From assembly GCA_905221605.1 (NCBI GenBank), contig CAJNDS010002264.1, positions 124,001 through 188,000 of the forward strand: 64,000 bases of DNA. The letters run 5' to 3'. The notes below the pieces were generated by a model, which was not told the DNA's origin, searched no databases, and saw nothing but the letters and a program-made list of their open reading frames with translations. A program made the position numbers and the translations under genes. This document shows, one piece after another, positions 36,901 to 47,800 of this stretch (the stretch's first letter is position 1; every line of letters starts with the position of its first letter). This DNA comes from Symbiodinium natans (taxonomy: Eukaryota > Sar > Dinophyceae > Suessiales > Symbiodiniaceae).

Positions 36901-39900
36901 GCTGCATCCGAGATGGCCACATTAGGTGCACGTGCCAGCTGCCCTTCAACAGTCGCCTTCAAACCGAGAGCAGTCTCAGAAGCGGCAAAATGAATATCCA
37001 AGGAGCCGGCCATGTGATGGTAGAAACCGTAGACCTTGGCCACTCAGTGCTCTTCGACAAGGTGTTCAAGGGTGTTCAGGACGAAGCATCAAATTTTGCG
37101 AGGCTTCTTCCTCAAACAAACATCTATTTCGGAGATCGACCCCTAAATCTGTGCATCGGGTCAGAAGCAGTATGCAACAATCCGCGCAACCAGCTGAGCA
37201 TCCGCTTAAACAACGACCAAGCATGTCAAAATCCATCCAAACCCTCCGGGCAGAACCTAGACAGCTGCACCGCACGGATGGGAGATGGACTTGTATCAGG
37301 AGTGTATCAATTGCGCACGGGAGGCAACATATCAAGCTCAGAAGCTGAGCGTGTTAGTTGTAAAGCCTTGGTGGCACAATCTGGCCCAGTGCTCCCATCG
37401 TTTACTTAGTTTACTTACTCAGTCGACTCCTACTATTGAGGGCGGCGCAGGCTCCAGGGCAGGTGCTTACAAAAATCTACTGGACTCAGATCGGCACATT
37501 GTGGACATCGCGGTGTTCGACCTTCGGTGCTGCCCAGGGCCGGCTTTTGCAAGGGGCTGGCTGAAGGTTGGCTGCCTCTCCCCTACCTAACACTCTTACA
37601 GCCCGGCATGGACAGTTGCCACCACAGCGCTGGCCTCATACTGCTTCTCGCTGCACTTATGCAAGTTGTCACGCGGCCTGGCCAGTGGACTAGCATGAGG
37701 GGCACTTGTTCAACCCGTTCACATCCCACAAGTCATGCCGGGGCGATGGCATGGTCACCTCTGGCCCATTGAACACACTCGGCCTTCGATGTAGGTTAAT
37801 CGTGTCAAAACGCATTGAGTTGCGACCGTTGTCGTCAATAAGCCGGTGACTCATTCATGTCATTCCATGTGTACAGGTCAGGCCTTTGCGAAGCTACACA
37901 TTTGCGAAAGGGGAATTCCTGTGAGCCCCACGCCTGTTGTGAGGGTAGTAATCCATCTTGAAGAACGTTGTCCAGAGTTGACGCGTCTGAAGTGAAGGCA
38001 CAGCAGATCTTTGCGGGATTCCGCCTTGTATGTAGCCTGCCTCTGGATTGCAGAAGTCAGGGTACGAAGAACTTCCTGGCCAACACCAGCCTGCAACCAC
38101 GGCAAGGCACACAACGACAGAAGCAGTAAACAAACCGCCAGGTCTAGCGTGCCATCGTAGAGCTGCTTGTCTTTCGTCTTGGTGAAGAGATCGTGGTTCT
38201 TTCAGGGGCAGTGAGACAACGCAGATAGACCAGGGTTTCCAGTTCATTACTACGAGGTGGCAGGCCTTCATCTTGTTGTAGACGTCATACCTAGCACAGC
38301 CCGTTCACTTACAGGCTTGAAGCGATTGAGCCCTATGTATGTGCACTTATGTGCCGTGTCTGTATCTTCCAGGTCAAGCAGGGTCATGTGCCCGTTGTCT
38401 TTCTTGATGTGCGGGTCGATGATTGTTACCAGCTTTCTCTTGGATGCCTGCCGTGGCTAGCCATGCGGGATACACACTTGGCATTCACTTGACCAAGGCC
38501 TCCAGGGCTGTCAGAAGCTTGTCCGGCTGCGCAAAGTGTGATGGGTGCCAGGTGAAGTACTTCTTGCCTTGGCTTGTAGCGGGACAAGTCTGCTCTGGAC
38601 CGAGACAACACACGCACACATGCAAACTGGGACGCTCCTGACTGCTACCGGTACAGATAAACTGCATCCGAGCGGCTGTCTGTATGTTCAATATCGAGCC
38701 AGAGAACGTCATAAGGAATATCGTGCTGGTCGAACTTCCTACGCACATCTGCGACTCGACTTGAGAGGTACAATACATGAAAATACATGAAAATACATGA
38801 AACGAATGTCCTGTTGACTCCGATCGAATCTTCAACATCAACATAGTTCCAGCGAGATCTCAGCGCTACCACAGAAGCAAAACGCCATGAGCTTCAAAGA
38901 CTCACGAGCTGGTCCCGGCTGGTGCTTGCCAAGGGTTGAAATTGGAGGCATGCGAGGGAACCTTTGCAACATCACACTCTTGCACATTGTCAAAACTCGT
39001 CGCACAGATGAGCTGCCAACCCTGTGAGGGTGTGATACCTGCATGTGCGCAACACAGTTGGCAAGCACGCAACACTGCAACCCAATCCCAAATGCCTCTG
39101 CAGCACTTCTTGGGGACTAGGACCTGCCAGGAAAAACCTGGGCAGGCCAAGACTGCAATGTAGCACTGCTGAAGCGACTGAAGTGACTGAAGTGAGACGA
39201 TGAATTAGGTCATGGGCATGTCCATCACACCCGACTCGAAGAGCCACCATGTCTCAGTTTGCGGCGATCCTGGAAAAGGCATGCGAAAGCTTTGTCTATT
39301 GTAGGTTGTGCGGGCGTTGTTGGCTCCTTCCTCCGTCACTCTCTCTTCTTCCTTCCAGCATTACATCCCCCAGAAAGGTGTTGCTAGTCGTCACTCTTTT
39401 TTTCTTCATTTTCTTCTGCTGGGCATTTCTTCTTCTGCAGGGCTTGAGGAGCCCGAGAACGAGGTCGGCTTGTGACACTTTTCCAGCGTACAGGTTTCCC
39501 GGCAGGTAGCTTTCTCGAAAGTGCTGGGCATTTCTTTTCTTTCATTCGTTGGGGCGTGGGGGGCCACCCCGCATTCCGACCCTGCGAGTCACGAGCTTTT
39601 TGTAACGGTTCCGTCCTTACTTTCCCCCCTGGTTCGGGCTGAATCTCTGCATGGGTGGAACTTCTGTTATGCTCGGAAAGAAAACATAACTGCTCCAAAA
39701 AGATGGGTGCTTTCCGTAACGGTACCACAACAGTCCAGTGATCTTGCTGCGAGCTCTTAGTATCACTTGATTATGGGCGCGCCCGAGATTCCTTCCTGAG
39801 GCGCTGAACCCACGTGCATCCCTGAAAAAACTGTGCCTGAACATGAAACCCAGGCCCAGGATGACCTCACACAGGACGGTACAGTCATGGCCTGGAGTTA

Positions 39901-42900
39901 ACATACTGGTAATTGACAAGGCCAATATTCGGGCGAAAACTGAAGCTTGGAACATCTCAAAAAAGGGTCCCGAATACCCGGGTGCATGTGCCAAGTTTCC
40001 GGCACTCACGGAAGAAAGGATACAGTACCTACGAGTACCTGGGAACACCCCCCACCCACTCATCTGATTTCGTAGAACAGACATCTTGGAGGAGATCTGG
40101 AGATCTCTGCCTCTCTCCTTCTCTGACTACAACAACACAGGATATCTGTTGCCAGAAGCTCAAGCGCATGCTGGGTCGTTAGATGGGTGGAAGAAACCGC
40201 TCCTTTCGCCGTCTCGACATTGACAAAGCCCTCTGACCTCAGTGCCCAACTCTTTCGCACATGCCACAAGACGCAACACACAAATTCTTGCTGAGCTCTG
40301 AGCGGATTCGGGAAAAAGAAGCCGGAAGCGACGGCCTCTCCAGGCCTGTGCTTGCTGGCGCTTAGAATGGACCCGTCATTACACGCAAGATCACGCAAGA
40401 GACTTAGAGAGGGGACAAGTCAAGCGAACTTGAAAAATTAAGTTTTATGCCACCCTGGGGCTGGCACTGCAGAGCTGATATCTCAAACCCCTACAAGCCG
40501 CCCTTTTGCCTCAACATGCCTCTGCAGGATGAAGCCGTTTCGGGTGAGGGGGGCCCAGAAAGTAGAGGCGGGGGCCAAGCGGCAAAGCGTTGAGCTCAGG
40601 GCTTCGGTTTTTAAGGTCTGCGGGAGGGTTTGGAGGGTTGGTTTGGGGCTCTACAAGTTCTGCACTGGGATTTTTCTCCAGGAAGCTTGTCAGCTTTCCG
40701 AGTCTTCGCGGATGAACGGGCAACCCAGCGGCACTGACTCAACGCATTCGTGGCACACGACCTGCCCGCAGTCCTCACTCTGGCAACGGTACCCTTGGTT
40801 CCAAAGCCCAAGCAGCAAGTGATTGCAAGAGTCACAGGTGGTCGGGACATAGACTGAGACAAGTTGAAAATCGTGCGGGGGACCATCAGTGAAGATTGGA
40901 GCTGGCACCGTATCCGGATTCGGCATCTCATCCCCTGCAGCAACCGCCTGACCAGCCACACCAGCCTTACCATTTACAGCAGTCGCAGCTTCTGCTGGCC
41001 AAGGATCGAACTCACCGTTCTCATTGGGAACCTTCTCGTCATCTCTCTCATCTTTCCTATCTTTCCCATCATTCGCGTTCTCATCAAGAAGAAAGGCATC
41101 TTGCGGGGGTGAGCCGCGCAAGGCGGAATGAAACCTGCTGCGGCAGCACCCGCAGAGCAGCTGCGATAGCTGCGCGTCCATCTGCACCCATTAGCAGGAT
41201 TTAGCAGGCGTGGCTAGGGTGCACCTCCGGAGGCACAGCAAGCGATGTGTCATTGACTCAGGTATCACACCTGCTTGAGCTGAGGCTGCTGGGACGTGCG
41301 CTGCACCCTAGTCTGCACTTTGCACTTTGCACTGCAGGTCAGCTACTCGTAACCTACGCAGACGGCAGCGCAGCTGAGGCCAAAGCTTCGTGTGATGAAT
41401 TGCCGTCACAAGTGGAATCTGAGCGGGCAACTTGATGGGAACTTGGGAACATTTTGGCCTCACCAAAACTGGGAAGTGGCCAAAGATTTGGGGACCCATT
41501 TCCCAGCCAAAAATTTACATGCTACTAACGCCGAGACTGCCTAACCACTACGGGGCCTAGAAATTGATTGTGTGCAAGCCTATGCTCTCTCGCTCAGGCA
41601 GCGGCAGCACCATACAGGGCCATCGGGACATCCAGCGCCTTTGCCAGGTCCCATGCTTCTCGGGCGGAAAACCCACAGAGGCGCATAAATGCAAAGTGCT
41701 GGACGTACTCAAACACATCTAAGTTGAAGAACCTGTATGGCCTGAGCGGGTGGCCATGCTCAATCTGTTGAATCTATTGGTGCTGCCCAGTTGTTCGATG
41801 GTCTTGAGGGCACGGCTCTTGCAAGTGATTCTCGCCCAGGCCCAGGCCTTCAAAAGACACTCGACACTCGCACACTTCAAAGAACTGAATATTGAAATCA
41901 TTGAATTTGAAACGTCGCTTGTCTTGCTCTAATTAAACGTGCCGGAGGGTACCCACTGCATGTTCAGCAAGCCCAAAAATGTCGACAGCAGCCTGTGTCA
42001 AGTTCTAATGAGAACTGCATAGACGATGCAAGGGATCACAACCATCAGGACCTTGTCAACAAAACCCTAGCCTAGAAAGTGAACCGAACCCTAATCAAAA
42101 CCCCTCGGACGCCATGCAAACTCGTGAAGGTTATTGAGGAGAAATGAGGCCAGAGGGCAGTATTTGAATGAGTGTACGAGAGCACGCAACCAATCAGATG
42201 AATTGTAAGCGAAGAAGATGAGTGCACGAATTCAACTGACGAACAAGTGAACGAAGCGGGGTTTTAAGGGGGCACGTAAAGAGACTTATATTTTGCCCAT
42301 TAAGCTATATCATTATTCATGCCGCTCAATAAGTCTTTTCGTGCAGCATAGAAGTAATAAAGAAGTGAAGGCATGAAATTAGCTAATTCTGCGAACAAAG
42401 CTCCCAATTTCATAGTGAAATTCATGCATCACGATGTTCCTTCGAATGGTCTTGCTCCGTCTTGGCAACATGCTGGAGGGGGGATGCGGGACCAAGGCCA
42501 TGGCGTTGCCAAGCCAAGAGCCCTTGCCGCCCTTGCCTCAAAAGCCACATCGACGCCCACGGCAGCTGGTCCCCGAGGCTTGCTGTCGGTATGGCCGCCA
42601 AAGCTTTCCTCGACAAACGCCACACGTACTTGTTCGCAATAAGGCCAAATCGAGTTCAATAGCACGAAAGCCTCGAACAAGTTGTTTGCATCAACGTCCG
42701 TTGCATCCACGAGTCCAGCATGGGCCTGCCTGAAGAGCTTCACATTTGGTGGAAGGCCCATGCGGCCCAGATGCGCTCAAAACACATTCAGAAAGACGGG
42801 AGCTTACCGCTCAACCATGCCAGCAGCACCCATCTTTGGGCCTGTATCTTTCGAAATTCAAGAGGCGACGAGAGTTCAGTTTCTGAACGACCTCGATTCT

Positions 42901-44519
42901 CAACGGCAAAGCTGATCTCGACACTAGAAAGATCTAGAAGGAAGGGAGTCCAGCGAGTCTAGTGCTTAGCTGGATTACCTTGGGAGCGGACTTGACCGTG
43001 CGCAAGAAACTCAAGCTGGAAAGGGGAGTGCTGCAATTTCACCTGCCCAAGGACGGGCTGGAATGGAACATGTGGAGGCAGTGCTGTGATGCTGGGTCAG
43101 ATGACTGTCCCTGCAGCCTTGCACGCAGCACTTTGTGAGCTGGCAATCTCGGTGACCCCGGTACCTTCGGTCAGCGAGACCTTGCAAACAGCAGAAGTCC
43201 ATGTGCTGTGCCACAGTGCCAGCGAAGGTCATGAAACTGCAGCCTTGTCCTTCAGCAAGTCCTCTTCCTTTCGAACGACATCCTCGATTGTTTCTCTCAG
43301 GGCACTTCGTCGGAAGTGGATGCAGGCGGGCGGAGAGGGGCCGTCGAGATCCACTGTCCTATTTCGGAGGGGCCCAGCTGTCTTCGGGAAGGGGCTTTGG
43401 ACCTTTCCGTTGGAAGAAGCGCATTCTACGGAAACCAAACTCCACTTGAACGAAGCCGGTCAGGTAGCCAGGAATCAGCACTACAGTACCGTATCAACGG
43501 TACCTTGAAGACTCTTGAAGCCTTAGCTCCTGAGCCCTCGTGGGTCCTTACTCTCTCCAAAGCCTGTGGCCGCCAAGATCTATCTGGCCATTCCCCGCTT
43601 CAGCTTGTATCTCTTTCATCAGGGCCCCACTTACCACTCACCACGGTACCAAAGTCTGATGGCGCAGCAGGGAAGTCATCCGGAACCCATTTCTCGTGTA
43701 CACCCTCCGACGTTTAGATGTGCTTAGTTTTTTAAGGGGTCCTCCCTGCTTTCGATTCCTCATAGCCTCATGGCATGTTACTTTCCGAGGCAAGAGGCGC
43801 CGGGTGCCAGCCGGAATCGTGGATGGAGCGGGTCCTCTCGCTTCTTCGGCAGCACTGGAGAACATGCTGCTGTGACCGTGTCGCCTTCTCTGTGATGAAG
43901 GTTCGGACGATGCCACAGCTGCCATCCACATCGCTTAGAAAGAAGCTCAGCTCTAATTGCAGTGGCTTGACCTCCGGACAAGCACAGAAGGTCATCTCGA
44001 CTCGACCGAGTTGAAACCGAGACACGCGCGTTTGGGTCGTTGGCAAAGAGAAGGCTGGCCTAGCAATGGCAAGGTTCATACATAGCCACATGGTCTACAA
44101 TAGCACGTGGCCTGCACTTTGTTTCCGTCGGACGTGATGGAGGACGGATCAACTTTGTGAACCACCAAGCCTGTCCAAACTCGAAAAGCAGCCTTTGTCT
44201 GACGACACGTGGGAACGAAGCACGGCCTTTGTCGCTCTCCACCTGGCAGGGCATCCAGTACCAGGTCCCACCAAGGCTGGTCGAGGGGCCCAGGCTTTGT
44301 TGATGTACTTCCGATAGCGCCGCCCGAAGGATCCTTGCCTTGCAACGCTCTGGTTACAGTTGGGAGTTGGCACCTTCGTGCTGGGGTTCCACACTCAAAG
44401 GTGCGGAATTTGGCTTTGTCGACGCAGTCCACCAAACCTCCGAGCAGAAGAACACACAGACACAAAGACACACAGATCAACTCCCTTTCATGCCAGGCCT
44501 GAGCTGATATAGATGGCAA
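32460..44519 (-). CDS. GANAB: Glucosidase II catalytic (alpha) subunit, GH31
   Basis: About 30 small exons in GH31 order. The signal peptide and VDKAKFRT are near 44519-44400. Later exons read [15 protein letters not shown] (44170), [16 protein letters not shown] (ends 42979), [18 protein letters not shown] (42600), [12 protein letters not shown] (41730), DVPMALYGA (41605), [18 protein letters not shown] (39137-39077), [10 protein letters not shown] (from 38858), [16 protein letters not shown] (38720) and [10 protein letters not shown] (from 38562). Then come [13 protein letters not shown] (from 38438), [13 protein letters not shown] (from 38090), the nucleophile motif [17 protein letters not shown] (37883-37851 plus 37783), [18 protein letters not shown] (from 36838; acid/base Asp), [10 protein letters not shown] (36470), [14 protein letters not shown] (36280), [10 protein letters not shown] (35730), QPILRPLW (35450), [14 protein letters not shown] (34725), [11 protein letters not shown] (33265), [11 protein letters not shown] (33120) and [10 protein letters not shown] (32895). 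The enzyme trims glucose from N-glycans in the ER. The N-terminal 43.9-43.1 kb exons and the last exon (32570-32460) are tentative. Confidence 0.9.
40690..41187 (-). CDS. C1-type (phorbol ester/DAG-binding-like) zinc domain ORF within the GANAB locus
   Basis: A 165-codon frame ending in TGA at 40690-40692. An acidic linker ([20 protein letters not shown]) is followed by a cysteine domain starting [20 protein letters not shown] and continuing [18 protein letters not shown]. Spacing is H-x12-C-x2-C-x13-C-x4-C-x4-C-x2-C-x7-C. The canonical C1 pattern has C-x2-C at the third pair and His at the sixth ligand; here it is C-x4-C and Cys. It lies between glucosidase II exons at about 41430 (IPLVTAIHH) and 40230 on the same strand. 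It may be a nested gene, an alternatively spliced exon, or an in-frame insertion of the enzyme; a splice donor could sit before the stop (GGAAA then GC). DAG binding is not shown. Confidence 0.65.
   Translation of the reverse strand: MQMDAQLSQLLCGCCRSRFHSALRGSPPQDAFLLDENANDGKDRKDERDDEKVPNENGEFDPWPAEAATAVNGKAGVAGQAVAAGDEMPNPDTVPAPIFTDGPPHDFQLVSVYVPTTCDSCNHLLLGLWNQGYRCQSEDCGQVVCHECVESVPLGCPFIREDSES
42100..42430. repeat. A+T-rich hairpin segment resembling the 2.7-4.8 kb island
   Basis: Uses the same vocabulary (AAGTGAACGAAGC, AGTGCACGAATT, TTAAGGGGGCACG) and has an inverted repeat at 42274-42292/42329-42346 (GCACGTAAAGAGACTTAT against AATAAGTCTTTTCGTGC). It lies in an intron of the glucosidase II gene and has no purine borders. 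Confidence 0.55.
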
Positions 44520-44850
44520 GAATGGCCCACCGCATGCGGAACATCTGAGACCAACATGAAATTAGGACAACACACAGTTTCATACCAAGTGGGCCACCAC
44601 ACATGAAAGAGCTTTTGTAACCCTCTGTTCCAGTTTCCCAGGAGCAGCGAGTATTCACTGGCATATCGTGTCTCATGCACAACAAGGTGGAATGGCACTC
44701 CAGCTTGCAAATCTGAAAGCTTCAGCGTCCCTGTCTGAGATTGGCTGAGTTGGACAAAGCATGTCAGTGGCTCTGCATGCAACTTGTAATTCAGCCAGAA
44801 ACTGGCTGCAGCTGCGAAAATGTTTGACAAACAGGATGATGGCAACAAAC
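44520..44850. other. Short intergenic spacer
   Basis: About 330 bases between the Dnmt2 stop codon (44851-44853) and the glucosidase II signal-peptide Met (44519), on the same strand. No promoter motif is recognisable. Short spacers between same-strand genes are usual for dinoflagellate clusters. Confidence 0.5.
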
Positions 44851-47800
44851 TTACTGCAGCTCTGTATGCAAGCCGATCCGCACAGGTGTCGATTTTTTGG
44901 CAGTCGCTTCTGCTCTCTGCACGAGGTCGCTTAGGTCACACGCTTCGCAAACCAAAGCCACGACCTGTGGATTTAAAGAGTTTCCTAAGAGTCCCCACAG
45001 CTCGCGAGGCTTTGCAAGGGGAAGCTGGTAGCGAGAGCACTGACATGACTTGACATGTTCATCACTGGCTAAGTGAGATTGGCATTGAGGTAGACAAGCT
45101 GGACTGCATGATGCAGCACTGACTTCAAGCTTGAAGCCCAAGAGTCGTGCAACTTCTGCTGGAGCAAAATAGCGCAGCACGCCGAAAAACTCTTGCATTG
45201 TGTAGGAACACGGTGCCGCGCTTGACTGTGCAAGCTTGCGAGCAACCGATAAGACGCTTCCAGTGCCATCCACGTATCTGCCATACGCCTTTGTGAAGCA
45301 AGAAGAATGGCGACAATCTGGATAGACCACGTCAAAGCAGCGGGCAGATTCTTTCTGCATCGTTCCCTCCGGTACCAACCAGTCCGCATCATCCGCATCA
45401 ATGAAATCAGATACAGGTTTCAATTCGTAGCAACACTCAGTCCCGACAGCGCGACTCGCTAGCGCAGGCTGTCCACAAGAAGTGCATGTGTCACGCAAGG
45501 TTTCACAAAGCACGCTTTGACCATGTTCCAGCGCACGTGGCGCCACGCAAGGTAGGTGCCTCCACGGCCTCAGCCACATTGCACTTTACAATGCCGCAGT
45601 GTGCTGTCCTTCCCTTCTGCCACTTTTTTGATCGGCCTACCTCCTGAGCTCTACGCACTTCCAGCAAGTGTGCCGTGCTGGCATCTGGCACTCAGAGCAC
45701 ACTACTTCAACAAAGACAAACCTAAAAAAGCTACTCCCTATTTTCACCTGCACCGTGCCTGAACCAGTAGATGCAGCAGCCTCCATGTTCGGAATGCGTC
45801 GGAACAGGAAAGGCCTCCATGGGGACGAACCGGGGAGACTGCGTTTCAAGCATTTGAGGCACTCGTCTCTACCTCTTCTACCTGTCGCACGCACGTCTGC
45901 ATTCTTCTGCTTGTCCATTCTAATCCTGCCTGCGTTTGGCAACCTTGGCTTCACGCAAGCTCGCATCTTACATACCCTGTACCGGTCCAGCGGAACACTC
46001 AAGCAGAACTGCTTTGCAACTAGAAGAGGGATGGCCCGAAAGCATCGATTTGCCGTGCGTTGACTCCATGCAGTTGACTCTTTGCAGCCGAAGTGTAAGC
46101 ACTTGGACAAATGTATGCACTTACATGGTTGCATAGTCACTTGTACACTGCACTTGTCTGATTTGCGATGGTTTTGGAACCAGCGAATTCGGGGACCATG
46201 GTATACTTGCGATGCTTTTGGAACCAGCGAATTCGGGGACCATGGTTTTCGCGATGGTTTTTGGAACCAGCGAATTCGGGGACCATGGTTTTTGCGATGG
46301 TTTTGGAAACAGCGAATTCGGGGACCAGGGTATTTGCGATGGTTTTGGAACCACGATATTTACGAGGTTTTCGAGGCCCCGGAAGTCGAGTCCCATGATA
46401 TTTGCGAGGTTTTCGAGGAATTCGAGTCCCACGACATTTGCAAGGGCTTCGAGGAATTCGAGTCCCGCGATATTTGCGATGGTTTATTTGCGATGGTTTC
46501 TACACGCAAGCTCCGGGTGTCCGCGGCGGGAATGCTATTTGCGAGGTTTTCAAGTATGTCCGGAATGTCGCTTCCATGCTATTTGCGGTGTTTTCAAGCG
46601 CCCAGATGTCCGTTACCATGCTATATTTGCGGTGTTTTCAAGCGGCCAGATGTCCGTTACCATGCTATTTGCGGTGTTTTCAAGCGGCCAGATGTCCGTT
46701 ACCATGCTATTTGCGGTGTTTTCAAGCGCCCAGATGTCCGTTACCATGCTATTTGCAGTGTTTTCAAGCGCCCAGATGTCCGTTACCATGCTATTTGCGG
46801 TGTTTGCATGCGCCCAGATGTCCGTTACCATGCTATTTGCGGTGTTTTCAAGCGCCCAGATGTCCGTTACCATGCTATTTGCGGTGTTTTCAAGCGGCCA
46901 GATGTCCGTTACCATGCTATTTGCGGTGTTTTCAAGCGGCCAGATGTCCGTTACCGTGCTATTTGCGGTGTTTTCAGACGCCCAGGGCGTCCGCGGCGTA
47001 CTTTACTACAAAAAGTCGACTTTCCAGCCACGGAAGCTCTGCGTGTGCGCGGCGTACTACGTGAGTAGTACAAAAAGTCGACTTTCCAGCCACGGAAGCT
47101 CCGGGCGTCCCCGGCGTACAGTACTATACGTCTGTACTACAAAAGTCGACTTTCCAGCCACGGAAGCTCCGCGTGTGCGCGGCGTACTACGTTTGTACTA
47201 CAAAAGTCGACTTTCCAGCCACGGAAGCTCCGGGCGTCCCCGGCGTACTATACGTCTGTACTACAAGAGTCGAAAAACAAAAAACGCAAAAACACGACGG
47301 TTTTGGCACCGCGACCACGCGAAAACCCGCAGAGGGGTTACGTTTGTATGTCAGGTAACGCAAAAACACGACGGTTTTGGCACCGCGCCAACGCCGACAC
47401 CCGCAGAGGGGTTACGTTTGTATGTCAACAAACGCAAAAACACGATGGTTTTGGCACCGCGCCAACGCGGAAACCCGCAGAGGGTTGACGCGCGCACGAA
47501 AAAAATGCAAAAAAAAACGATGGTTTTAGCACCGCGACCCGGCGATTAGCCGCAGAGGGTTGTCCGCGCACCGACAAAAACGCAAAAAAACGACGCAAAA
47601 AAAACGACGGTTTTAGCGCCGCGACCACGCCGAAACCCGCAGAGGGTTGTCCGCGGACACAAAGAAACGTAAAAAAACGACGGTTTTAGCGCCGCGACCA
47701 CGCCGAAACCCGCAGAGGGTTGTCCGCGGACACAAAGAAACGTAAAAAAACGACGGTTTTAGCACCGCGACCACGCCGAAACCCGCAGAGGGTTGCAATC

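Noticed and set aside
46082-47549. Very long plus-strand frames (up to 445 codons) with a YHAICGVFKRPDVR-type repeat
   Set aside because: They are translations of 42-base tandem repeats, whose length divisible by 3 keeps several frames open, inside a Dnmt2 intron.
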